DNA from: Leptodontidium sp. MPI-SDFR-AT-0119
Taxonomy: Eukaryota; Ascomycota; Leotiomycetes; Helotiales; Leptodontidiaceae
Assembly (NCBI GenBank): GCA_020726505.1
Contig: JAHLEZ010000009.1
Location: forward strand, 1,054,001 to 1,118,000
Length of the DNA: 64,000 nt
Reading direction: 5' to 3'
Position 1 is the stretch's first letter; every line of letters begins with the position of its first letter. The notes under the pieces were generated by a model. It saw only the letters and a program-made list of their open reading frames with translations. It ran no database searches and had not been told where the DNA came from. Shown piece by piece: positions 45,950 through 57,009 of the stretch. A program made the translations under genes and the position numbers.

Positions 45950-48827
45950 CTCCGGCGAGGCAGATGACCGTGTGCAAGTGGATACAGCTGAAAGGCGCAG
46001 ATAGTGCATAATGCGAAGGAAGAGCCAGTCCAGTGTGGGTGTTGGGAGGAGAAAGTTGAAAGTTGGAAAGAGGATGAAGGTTTGTAACAAATGCTCCTCC
46101 ACGACTTAGTACCTTGTGAAGTGAAAAGGATTTCCGTACGAGGGCAATACGTGGTAGAAGCGGAAGGATATAAGCCCAAAGGTTATAGAAGGGTTTAAGG
46201 CGACCTATCAAGGGAATCATTTGGGCATGCGGTTACTCGAGAAGCGAGCACGGAGAGGTAAAGTTAAGTACCTTATTGAGTAGAGGGGTCGTCCGGGGAG
46301 CGAGAAATCATGGGAGAAAAAAGTTACTATCAGCCGTGAACGAATTGTGGAGTTTGAGGCTAGCTGAAGGAAACCATCGCCTCTATTATATCAGCAAAGT
46401 GACCTGGGGTTGGAACTCCCTCCGCCAATAACAAACACAAACGCCGCTTACCCCACAATCCTGCCATGCTTGTACTATATATTAAGTACTTAATTCTCTT
46501 TCCCTCTCCCATTAGATGTAGCACCTTTTCTATACCTCATTGTGACTTACTTATTACCTATATAATCCGTACCGAATCTTGACCTTACCAAAGTCTATTT
46601 CTGTCTTTGGACTTGAGTAGTCGCTACTCTAACCTGAGCTACGCTATGAGTCCTAAGCACACTGACGAGTCAGCTAGATCATGCTTAGGGGGGTTCCTGT
46701 TCTGGCTCCCTCGCGAATCGGTTATAGTTTCCTTGTTGTCTATATATAAATTTTGCTAATGCCTACTGCCTTGAATACAACTACCTTTTTCAACCTATCA
46801 CGATTATGATGACGTTAAGTAGAGAATCCGTTTTAGCTCCCTTGTTAACCCCTGTTAACCTTTACAAGGATTCCTCCCAGAGCCGATTTGGGTCCCTGTC
46901 AAACCCGAGCCGCACGAAACGACGACCGAGCCTCCCACTAACCGAACTTCACAAATTCAACGTCGTCGTCAATCTGTTAAGCAGTCATTCAACTTTTCTC
47001 TGCTGCAAGAAGTCGTACTTAAATGCGCACGATACTGCTTCGTAATAACCGTCGACTAATGCTTCTATATGGTCTTAAAAGTCCAAAAAAACAGCAGCAC
47101 AAATTTTAGGAGGTGTCAACGTCTGGCGCTCCTCACGAACATGTTACCATTTCATACGAGACGAGGTGCAATCATCTTAGCATCAAGGTTATGCCAGGGA
47201 ATGGGAATACAACGTCCAGTGTAGTATCATTCATGCAAGACCAGCCAACATTGGCGCGGCACTCCAGTTGTATCGAGGGCTACGACAGCTAGTGTGCTTA
47301 ATAAGTATAGTAAGACTCGTGCAAGTCCGAAATCACATCAGGGGAGGATCTATACTAAGGCTCCATCTGCACGAGGAGCAGAGAATTTCATGTAGGCAAG
47401 CAAGGCAAGGCAGAATCATCTCGGCAGCAGAGTTGCTTGACAGAAGGGGTTTATAGTTACTGATGCGCCTATTAGCTGTCGTGAGATTCATGCAGCGGGG
47501 AGACTGGGCCAAGGGAAGGGTCATGGTTAAGTTCAGCAGGAGAGCCATGCAAGCAACACGAGGCAGACTCGTCTCGGTGGCAAGCACTACTTTAGGGGCC
47601 TCGGAATTGGCGTTGTTCCTGAGCATTTGAAATTCATGCGTGGACGAAGTCACGCCGGGAAAGGATGATAAACTTTGATTTGTCCTGCATAGCCAAGAAA
47701 TTCATGCAACGATAATGCCGCGTTCAGAAGGAGTCACACCAAGGACCAGTGACACTGGGAGATCCATGTAAGTCCTGGCAGGCAGAATCACACCAGTGGC
47801 AGAGTTGCGCTGACAAAGGGGGTGCGGGGTTACTCGTATGATTTCTGTAGCTGATGTCATTTATATAAAGGTTTAGGATATCCCAGATGACAGGGTTCTG
47901 CCCACGCTTAGCTCCCCCGTCTCTTTATATTAAGTGAGGGGTAACCTGAGCCTTATCACAATCCCTTCCTCGATGGAATCTCGCAGTTGCATGAACCTAG
48001 CTACAGCCAGCAGGCACCAGCCATTCTAACCTCACTCTATCAACGTAACTTTGCTGCTGAGCCGGTTTTGCCTTGTCTTGCCTGTATGAAACTTTCAGCT
48101 CCTTGTCGAGACGGACCCTCTCAACCACCCGGCTACGCCGGCTAGCCTAGCTGATCCCTCTGAGTCGTCAGTCAGTCCACAAGAGGCAGGCTCAAGGCAG
48201 ATTGAGGCACGGGATGATGCCAGCTCTCAGCTCGACTCCCCCTGAGCATAACGATAATCTGCCCAAACGGGAAGATGCCCCGGACGATAGGCTGTAGTAG
48301 TACTCAGCTGGTGTTGTCACTCAGCACAAGGCGAGTCAGGCCACGTAAGGAGTTGCCTGGTGAAAGGGGTTGGGTCAGTCCACAGGAACAGGATCTACTA
48401 GTGAAGGTGTGTACAGTAGCGCTAAACTCTTCCAACTAGCTTGATCTGCGAAGAAGTGGCAGGAAGTGTATAACAGTGTGAGCAGATGACATAAAATGGA
48501 GAGGTGTGTCGGTGCTTATTGAGAGTCACAACGTTATTGAAGCCAACATGAGCATATTGCATGAACTGGTCCGCTGGCTCGGGGGAAACTGACCCACAAA
48601 TTATTCGCTGAGGCTCAGATCTGGACTGGCCGGCACGGAGGAATTGAGACGCGGCACCAAAGAGACGGCAGCAGGAGATTAGAGGAAGGTTGCCAGAAAC
48701 AACTGGTGGATTATACAGCAACTCGAATGGTCATTGCTTCGATAGTTTCATTCTATCTACAGCTTTCTCAGAACCCTCTGTAGCAAACAATACGCCTCAA
48801 ATACTGATTTGTAACTGGCGAAGCCAT
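45950..48827. other. 2.9-kb gene-poor interval with diverged repeats
   Basis: Only short, unconvincing frames (for example 46806-47045). A diverged direct repeat links about 47382-47460 and 47757-47832 (GGCAGAATCA, GCAGAGTTGC and GACA(G)AA(G)GGGG in both). A minus frame at 46220-45942 would continue across the hAT 2 target site into 38207 if the element were removed, but it has no family signature. Confidence 0.35.
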
Positions 48828-50590
48828 TCACTGATGTAATTTAACGGGCCGACCCCTTTTCTTCGGCTTTTTAAATGCGCCCCCCTCAATCCTCTGAGAC
48901 ATAGAAGTATCTGGAGTAACGTCTCTAGCATGGCTTGATTGACTATCGGCCTCCTCTAATAGAGACGCGGCATCGTGACTCGATTGGTCAGAGAGATGGT
49001 GGCTTTCTAAACCCTGCGAAAGTCCGGATTCCCCTGGCTCAGATTGCTGCGAGACCTCAAAATTTAAATCGGGCGGCAACTCATCGATAACCGAACAGAT
49101 TCTTTTGAGGTGAGTCGGCATCCATATATCGTAGATGTTTTTAGTGAATTTGTAAGAGGTCCACTTGTCTTTACCTTCTTCGCTCGTGAAACTAAACTCC
49201 TTGATCGGGTGGCGGTAGAAGGTGGTCTTTTTCCCGTCGACTACAGGGTAGTGGCCATAGATTCTCACTGTCCGATGATCGTGCGAGATAGAGAAGGCGA
49301 GTATCTCCCGGTGAAGCTCCTTTTCACGCTTCACAAGTCTAAAGAGTTCGACAATACCTCGTACTGCCAGCGTCATGCTGTGAGCATTCTGTCGATCCGC
49401 AACATCAAGTGCCGCGGCGCCGCACTTGACCTCGCACGTAAGAAACGGGAAGTACATATAGTATGTACCCATGAAGAGAGACACTTCCGAGAAGCTACCA
49501 ATAAACGGCTGTATTTTTTCAAGCTAATCTTCAGTGAATGCAGTTCGCTTAAATCCAACAGAATAGTCGGGTTGCGGACGAGGCTTAGTTAGAGCGATAG
49601 AACTGTCCCAGCCTTCGTTGACACTTTCGATCAAGGGTTTCAGACGTTTGGCGCCACGTATAGCTAGAGACTGAACGGAAGGAACAATTAGTCGAGCGAT
49701 ATCTTGAATAACCTTGGCCTCGTTCCTGTCTTGTATCATTTCGCACGTCTCGTCAAAGAGATCATCCTGAAACAATGAATCCTCTGGAATTGTTTGCTCG
49801 GCTTCAAGGAGGGTCCGGTAAACGGTCTTGCTTGTGTCCGCGATACCCAACTCCGATTTGCGCATAAAGCTACCCTTGGTCTCGAGCAGGATTTTGTATT
49901 GCGGGCTTTAATACGGAGCACTTTTGACTTCCCTCGGCTTTTGATCGCTAGGTGTAGTAGAGCTAGGTGCGGCAGAGCCAGCTTCCGATAGCTTGTCACG
50001 AAAAGATGAAGAAGATTTCTTCCTCGCAAGCAAATGATTCATGTTGCTTTCCGGTTCAATGTATTCCTTAGGCCAACGAAGCTCCCTCCTCCAGTATTCA
50101 AGTGGGTTGATCTCCTCCCCGCTGTCACCGACGGCTGCGTTCTCGCCGATTGTGCTTTCGATAGGAGATTGTAGAGGGGACGTTCGCGGTCGCTTTTGAG
50201 AGGGAATGGCACTAGAGGGGAGGGTCGGCTCGTCTTCTTGTGATCGTTTTCGTTTCCGATCTTTAATCTGTGGAAACTTGACTCAAGTTAGCTTTGTAGC
50301 ATACCGGGAGGAGAGTGACATGCCTCTTTCCCAGGAGTTTTACCAGTTGGGGAGGGAAGCGGGTGCTTGGGTTCGGTGTCCTTTGGTACAGTTTGTTCCT
50401 GGCGGCGTCGTAGGCGAGCGCTTTTAGGAGAAGAGAGTTGTGGCCGTTCTTTCTTGACACCCTGTGGCCGCGCTTCTATAAACGGTCAGTCAAAGTAAAC
50501 GACTGGTGTGAATGGCTTACTTTCGTCTTTTGGCGCCGAGCGCTGCCACCCAACTTTTGGGGTGTTTCGTTTTGCTTGACGCGGGGCCAT
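48828..50590 (-). pseudogene. DUF7924 fungal protein with two nonsense codons
   Basis: Exon 1 runs from ATG 50590 (MAPRQAKRNTPKVGWQRSAP) to 50521, exon 2 from 50475 to about 50313, then a long exon from about 50280 to 48828. Family blocks: EYWRRELRWPKEYIEPESNM, LLETKGSFMRKSELGI, YYMYFPFLTCEVKCGAAALD, ADRQNAHSMTLAVRGIVELF, FSISHDHRTVRIYGHYPVVD and KWTSYKFTKNIYDIW. The tail ends with a basic motif KKPKKRGRPVK, a possible AT-hook. Two stops interrupt the same frame: TAA at 49908-49910 (APY*SPQY) and TAG at 49524-49526 (FTED*LEKI); both fit CAA/CAG to TAA/TAG. The rest is intact. The conserved FxxCEVKC...D pattern recalls restriction-like nuclease folds, but that is a suggestion only. The function of the family is unknown to me. 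Confidence 0.75.
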
Positions 50591-50926
50591 ATTGACTGGA
50601 AAGAGGAGGGGTAACAAGTCGGTTTATATTGTCGCTGGGTTGGTGGGCGGAGGTAGATGGAAGGAGTCAGAGGGTGTAGGCTGGACGTGGGGGGGTGGGT
50701 GATGAATGCGCTAGAGTTTTGGGATGATGGCAGCGGCAACCATTTCTAATTTTGTCAACCCGTCCACTGACGAATACGGAGCTCCGGCCATAATACACGT
50801 GAGGAGCCGGATCGGATTAACTATAGACCGTGCGTCCACAAGTCTTTCTTCATCAACTCCTCCCACCACCAAATCCTCCTCCTCCTGACTAGGCCACAAC
50901 CTCGGGCAACTTACACCTTCTGCCCA
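50591..50926. other. Probable shared promoter region
   Basis: Lies between the divergent DUF7924 gene (minus) and the small ORF at 50927 (plus). No gene is seen. Confidence 0.35.
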
Positions 50927-51214
50927 ATGGATATCTCTCGGTACGCAGTGAATGCAGAGAGCATTGACGCATTATCCACATATCAGATCGACAGCCTTTT
51001 CCGCCGGCATAAATCAATCACGAAGGACGACTTGAATCGTACTGCTGCAAGCATTATCGGGAGTCCAGTCTCTCCCACGCTTGTACAGGGTGCGGGCAAC
51101 GTCACGAGCAGCTCCGGTCATAGTGGCGTGGCAGATAGGATTGTGTTAAGGAGCGACCAGGTGGTTAAGCATAAGAGGAAGGTGGCTGCAGTGAAGTGGG
51201 AACGTAAGCAATGA
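50927..51214 (+). CDS. Short ORF resembling the N-terminus of a fungal aminoglycoside-phosphotransferase-like protein
   Basis: ATG 50927 opens 95 codons: IDALSTYQIDSLFRRHKSIT, then LNRTAASIIGSPVSPTLVQG. The pattern of a short helical lead-in followed by SPVSPxxVQG resembles the start of fungal APH/choline-kinase-like proteins, from memory only. The sequence then loses resemblance and stops at 51214. An LTR-like repeat lies 170 bp downstream. It may be a truncated gene. Confidence 0.3.
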   Translation: MDISRYAVNAESIDALSTYQIDSLFRRHKSITKDDLNRTAASIIGSPVSPTLVQGAGNVTSSSGHSGVADRIVLRSDQVVKHKRKVAAVKWERKQ

Positions 51215-51384
51215 CTAAGCGTTCTTGGAGTGGGGTGGGGTGGGGTGCAACTTCCGTTTCTTGGCACCAACTCTAAACCCCCTCGTCCCCGACCAAGCTC
51301 CATCAGGAACACGAAAGCGTCGATCAAAATCCCATAACGTCCGACCCCACCCTTCCGACCACCCCTACCTTCCGACCACCCTTT

Positions 51385-51803
51385 TGTCACGATCCTGAGG
51401 ATCACGTGTGTCTTGGCCCTGAGGCTCGGCAGCTTGGCTGCATAGAGAAGCCAAGACAAGGATAAGTGGCACCTAGAAGAATGAAGCTATTGACGCACTG
51501 CAATTTTAGTGCCTGAGGAAAGGTAAGGGAATCACGAGGTCATGTGATCACGTGATGTGCTAGCCGGCTAGTCAGGCTCGCGGGCTCGCAGCGAGCTCTG
51601 CGAGATGTCTAGCATGGCTCGCACAGGAAACGGGGTTCTATATAAACAGAGTAGTTTCTTAGGTAGTAGAGCTTCGTGCTCAAATTCATATAGCAGTTTA
51701 ACCATTGCTTGTAACGTCTCAATTCCAATTGAGAACCAAACCTCTTATGACTTTACTTCTTAGCTGATACCAACCGACGAGCCTGTACGCCGCGTACCAG
51801 TCA
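51385..51803 (+). repeat. LTR-like repeat copy C (419 bp, most complete)
   Basis: Begins TGTCACGATCCTGAGGATCA and ends GCGTACCAGTCA (TG...CA). It contains CACTGCAATTTTAG, several CACGTG or TCACGTG motifs, a TATATAAA box at 51639-51646 and a block TAGAGCTTCGTGCTCAAATT. It matches the copies at 9390 and 9730-13159. No internal retrotransposon sequence, primer-binding site or target duplication was identified, so it is a solo LTR or an LTR-like element of unproven class. Confidence 0.7.
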
Positions 51804-53995
51804 GGAGAGAGGGAGAGCGGGGCGAGGCTAGGACTTAAGGCAAAAAGGGGCCTTTTTTTTTGCGCTGCAATTTTAGTGTTTGGTGGGAAGGCTTAGATCA
51901 CGAGATACGAGGTCACGTGGCAACTCCTCATAGTTTTCCTACCTTGAGGCCGAAAGGAGAAGGGACGATCAACGGGAAGGAGGCAATGTAATCCGTTGCC
52001 ATGGGCGATCTCGTCCCCCACCCCCCAAACCTCTAGATTTTCCCCCCAGCCTAACCCCCCTCGTCCCCGACCAAGCTGCACTTCAAATCCGCAAGGCTCC
52101 GAGCCCGAGCCCCGCGTCCGGCTGAGTTCCTACACTGCAATTTTAGCGTCAAGAGAGGAACTGGAACACGAGGACTAGGGTCACGTGGGGGATCCCAGCT
52201 AGCTGACAGAGTGAGTTCATGGCATGATGCGGGGAGGCAGGGAGGGAGGATAGCTATAGATATCTCTTCTCAACCTCCGACGCTCGAGAAACGGTCGAGA
52301 AGGAAGGCACTGACTACTGGAGAGATACATCGTTTGACGCTCCGCTGGCCCTCCGCCCCTCAGCGGACGAAAGTCTATTTGTGGAGCTGGACGGAGCTGG
52401 CCAGGCATAACAACTCAGGCATTATTGTTGCTCCAAAACAATCTTGGGTGGTGTCTGACTACTTTGCCTGCAATTCGAAAGGTGGATGAGGTTATTCATT
52501 TGGAGCACCTCCTTGGTGACTCAATTCTGAATCAAATACAACGAAACGATTAAAATAAAATTCTGTCTACGTGATCTTTTGTTTGCATGCATTATGGTCT
52601 GGTCTGTTGTTCTCCCATGTTTTACTTTTGAAAAGGGGGCGGGGGGGGTGTTTGTTGTGGTGGCCCCGTTGCCATGGGCGATCGAGGGGGAGAGCGAGGA
52701 CTTGAGGCAAGGGAAGGGGAAAGGAAGGGGCTAAGCCTAAATGCTCCTCCAATCCATAGCGGGTAATTAAGGTGCGGATGTCCGGCTAATTGACAGTGAC
52801 TTGGCTTTTGGGGGTGATGCATGATGCATGACTGGACAGTGAGCCATCCACAGACAAGCCTGACCTGGGATCCTTGCGATGTTCACGGGTGCCTTCCGCA
52901 GTCCAATCCAATCACAGAAGCTTCCAACTAATAACGGCGAACAGGCTTTCAATATCACCGATACCTTGTGGGTTCTCCTCCCTCCTTCCTCTTTTCTTGC
53001 AGCTGATCTTTCGTGGGCTTTTATTAACTCCCAATAACGTCTTTGGGTGGTTTGTTCGATACCTTAGAGATAAGTACGGCGAATTCTTGCGTAAGGCAAG
53101 CGATGCAGTCTCCGACATACTTACTGCAATTTGGAAAGGGAACTTGGATCCGTCGAACAGGTTCGGGATTAAACTTGTTAAACGAGAACAGATTTTGGGA
53201 TATCCGAAATCTATGGCCCTTCTAGATTGCATTTTACAGAGCTAGGTGTTCATGACTTAGCTTGTTGTTGTGGCCGGGTCCGGTAATTGGTACCATACTA
53301 AATGATATGCAGCTATGAACATCTATTTATCGAGCCTGAACCCGAGGTGTAATTTCTTTATTATTCATGTTATATAGTTATATAATGAATGGCGAGATTT
53401 GAAGAGAGTACTGCTATGACCACTTGAGGATTTCTGACCGACTCCTCAGGGGAATCGCTTTGAATATTCAATGAATCCCAAACATATATCGAGTGACAAT
53501 CCTTTGGATGCTGATGCTTATAACATGCGCTTTACACTCCAGATCATGAGCTTTAAATTGGAGCTCCGTTATTCATAAACACCTCCCAGCAATTGACATA
53601 AATTATTGCTAGGAATGATCGCAGAGGCAGCATAGGGTATTGGATGGTATCATGATTGAGTTACATTGGCTTGAAAAGTAACCCAAGAAACTATCTGAGG
53701 AGCTATTTAAATAATAGCTTGTGTGGGCTAGCAGCTGGCAAGTCCTAATTAGGCTCGCCGGTCTGGCAATGTCGCCAATGTCGGTTCTGACTACCCGATT
53801 CTCAGCCCACACATTTAGCAACATAAATGGAACCTCCGCTTTCGAAATCAGAATCCCTAGTCTCCATCTTGCCATACGCGAACTTTCGACAAGCTATAGC
53901 CTATATATTAACCCCATGCCAATCCTCCAAGGTGGATGCAACACCCTTGTATCCACCTACATCCCATCAAGACCAAACAGTCTCTGCCAACGAAA
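51804..53995. other. Repeat-scrap region
   Basis: Holds two further scraps of the LTR family (CTGCAATTTTAG near 51863 and 52137, each followed by a TCACGTG). TTGCCATGGGCGATC occurs near 52000 and 52670, and a CCCCCTCGTCCCCGACCAAG stretch near 52055 repeats one near 51275. A 26-bp stretch at 52897-52922 is identical to 62888-62913, part of a HET fragment. No intact gene is supported. Confidence 0.45.
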
Positions 53996-54184
53996 ATGAG
54001 CGGCAGCAAATCTAAAGATATCTGTTCTCATTACAGGTCCGGTACATGCAGGTTCGGATCTCGATGCAGATACTCCCATGATCTACAAGAGAACCGTCCT
54101 GACATCAAGGTAGATTTCCCATGCTATTCGTCTTCATTTGAATCCTCTAGTACTCCGCCTGAATCAGCCGAGTATTTCTGTTGA
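53996..54184 (+). CDS. Short CCCH zinc-finger ORF
   Basis: ATG 53996 gives a small frame with one CCCH finger: CSHYRSGTCRFGSRCRYSH (C-x7-C-x5-C-x3-H). Such fingers usually bind RNA or act as accessory modules. The frame ends after 62 residues. A possible intron (GTAGAT...CTAG near 54111-54153) would change the C-terminus. A hAT transposase relic begins nearby. It may be an exon of a larger lost gene. Confidence 0.45.
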   Translation: MSGSKSKDICSHYRSGTCRFGSRCRYSHDLQENRPDIKVDFPCYSSSFESSSTPPESAEYFC

Positions 54185-54187
54185 CTT

Positions 54188-54840
54188 TTGGGCACAATAG
54201 TCTGTTACGCGCCCCTAATCTGCCAGGGAATCGAGCGAAAGCCATGCGTCAAGGAAACTCTTGGCCGGCAGATCATATCGATGCCTTCTTTGCGCAGCAT
54301 GAGGACTTCGACTATAATTACTAGGCCTCAGTCAAAGTGGAAATACTTCCAAAACACGTGGAGAGACTACCCCAGGACCTGGCTTACTCGCGGAAAGAAC
54401 GCTCTTGATCTCTTATAGAACGAATATCTCGATTCCGACATTGAAGGTACCGGAGAAGCAGGGGGAAAGCGGCCAAGAGCTTGTACCATGGATGATTTCC
54501 AGAAGGAGACAGATATGACTTTGTTGGAAGATGACGAGCCCGAAGATTAACTGAAGGTATGGCTCGACTTAAAGCCGATTCCGTTGGAAGAGCCTTTAAT
54601 CGACTTCTGGAGGAGGCAGCGGGCAGTCAATTCTACGGATAGATTAGCCCAATTAGCCCCTGATATTACATCCATACCTCTCATGTCGAGCGAGTGCGAG
54701 AGGGTGTTTTCACAGGGAAAGCTTTTGATCACGGGACAGCGCCATCGATTGAAGGTTGACTTAATTGAGGCCACATAGTACTTGAGAATATGGCTAATTA
54801 TAGACCGGAAAGCATAGAATAGGTGGAGATCAAGTAAGAA
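54188..54840 (+). pseudogene. hAT transposase C-terminal relic (hAT 4)
   Basis: The frame reads SKWKYFQNTWRDYPRTWLTR, a stop (TAG at DLL*NEYLDSD), then EEPLIDFWRRQRAVNS and the dimerisation block TSIPLMSSECERVFSQGKLL; TAG at EAT*YLRIWL follows. Only the last third of a transposase is present. No terminal repeats or target duplication were found. The stops are again TAG at Trp or Gln positions. Confidence 0.75.
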
Positions 54841-55014
54841 GAGAGAGAAAGAGGAGTTGGCATGTATGGTACCAGATATTCTTTGAACAAATCCATTTTC
54901 CTTACCCGGACATTAATTTTTACCCCTAGTTCACCCCTAGCCTTGGTCAGCCTTCCTACTCCTAGCCTTTTACTATGGTCAGCCTAGCCTAGCCTCGCCT
55001 GAGGTATGCTCTGG
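54841..55014. repeat. Short CTAGCC-rich repeats
   Basis: Between 54930 and 55040 the motif CCTAGCC or TAGCCTAGCC recurs many times with other sequence between, including AGCCTAGCCTAGCC. It lies just beyond the 3' end of the pseudokinase gene. Confidence 0.5.
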
Positions 55015-57009
55015 TTAGCCTAGCCTATGCCGTAGGCTAGGCAAGGCTGGGCGAAGTAAAACGCTTTTAAAGCAATCCCGCCCGGCCAACTCTCTGAAAC
55101 ACTGTGATGTGGAGAGGAACTGCCTCAACAATTGTGTCGCGTCCTTTCTGTGCTTAGGGTTCTTCTCCAAGCACGTATCAACAATACAGCGATAGAAGCT
55201 CGGCATCTCCCCCATCCCAGGCAAAGGATGCCCTTCATAGTTCTCAGGAAACTCTTCCGTAGCCAGCATCCACAACAGCAAGCCTGCCTGATACATATCC
55301 ATCTTCTGGCCCATTCTCTTGCTCTCCGGACCGAAGATCCCAGATGATTGACCTGGCTGTTTGGTCTCGAGGTCTTCCGGACTCTCCCATCCGCTTGGAC
55401 ACCCGCGTTTCTTGATGCCCATAGCTTTGATGTTGTCATGATTATCAAGTCCAAATTGCGCGTAGTTCACCTCACCCATCACGATGCCCATCTTGTGGAT
55501 AGCTGCTAACGTTGACAAGATCTGTCTAGCCCATTTCAGCTTCCGTTGCCAAGTCAAGTGCCCCTTATGATTCGAGATGAAGACCCCAAGGGGACACAGG
55601 TCTTCGACAAGCATGCCTTTGACGTAAGTCCCCGATTGATCGGTCACGACGCCGTGCAGCTTCAGAATAAAGGGGCTGTACTGAAGACGACTCAACGAAT
55701 CAAGCTCGTAGTGAAAGCTCTCCACTTGCTGCTGGGTTGGAATTTCTTTCTTGGTGTATTCGGTGCCGTCGTTGGATTGTGACTGGGTTACGACGTACAC
55801 CCATCCAGCCCAATGATGCACGACTTTGAGATCGGTTTCTCGGACGGTTTGGAGGTTCAGGCCGCCTGCCACTTCTGCGTGTAATGGGAATTCGATAGCA
55901 CTTTCGAGATCGCTGGAGCAACGGGCAAAATAGCCTTGTCCGTCTCGGCAGATATTCAGGTTTGTAGTGGAGTCAACGAAGTTGTTGGAGAAAATCGAAT
56001 CCCACATTGCGTTCATGAGGGTGGATACCATTGTTTCGCGATCTCGATATGATTGTGTTGGGAGACCTATGCTCGCCATGGTCTTTGGAGACTCGAATGT
56101 GATGGTGAACCGCTGCCAGCCCTGCTTGGTTAGGCAGCTGATGTAATATTTATCACTACTGCCTGTGACTGTTGGCGCTCCTGAGGCTGATTGATATCCA
56201 TGTTTATTGTTCTTGTCGCTAACGTGGTTCAGGTAATATCGATTGTCGTTGGATTGTGTTTGAGACGTTACCGGGGCATCTAGGTCATGAATTTGCCATC
56301 CATGTGAGCTGATCGTAAAGCGCAACACTTCGAACTCTTTCCTTGTTGGATCTGATGCTTGGGCTCCGGGATGGAAAATTGTATTTATAGATGCTGATGG
56401 CTGAAGTCTTTCACTCGAGGTGGCGAAATTAGCAAGGTTGCCGATTCGCAGTTTCCCCAGTTGTTCGTGGAGAGTCTCTTGCCGCTGCCCCATTGTTGTT
56501 TGCATGTCTCGGAGCAGCCTTTCCCATTGACTTGTGTTGAGTTGAAGGATTTGATGAAGTAACTGAGGCTCAGTAAGGGATGGGGCGGAGGGAATAGAGA
56601 CAACTTGGTGCGGCTCCATCAGAGACGACAGATTCTTGTCGATCCGCATGGTGACTGCGCTGGAGATAAAGGTCAGTGTGATCCGTCTATCCTGCGACCG
56701 AATTTTGCTTACGTGTTAAATCCGATCAGAGCAGTTCTCATTAGCGTTTGCAACTCCTCCAGGTCGTTCTTGAAAGTCATCACGGTATCTTTCTGTGTAG
56801 CCCACCCCCACTTACTTGCCGAAACGGTGTCCGGGCTGGCGCCAGAACCTGCGATTCCACCCTCAAGGTCCTGAAGCTCCACATCTGCATTTTGTCCGGA
56901 TCCCTTTGGCTTTTGGCACGTCTTCAACTCCTTCTGAATGAAGGAGTCAAGTTCGAAGAGCTTGGAGCGGAGTCTCCACCAGATGGATCGTATTGCAGTC
57001 GACGCGGAG

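Noticed and set aside
45942..46220. Minus ORF that would extend across the hAT 2 insertion site
   Set aside because: Frame continuity over about 150 codons without any family motif is too weak to claim an interrupted gene.
46640..46725. CCTAAGCA...TGCTTAGG hairpin as a possible RNA element
   Set aside because: An 8-bp stem with a long loop is expected by chance at this scale, and no other support exists.
51385..51803. Calling copy C the LTR of a named Gypsy or Copia family
   Set aside because: No internal domain, primer-binding site or target duplication is visible, so the class cannot be assigned.
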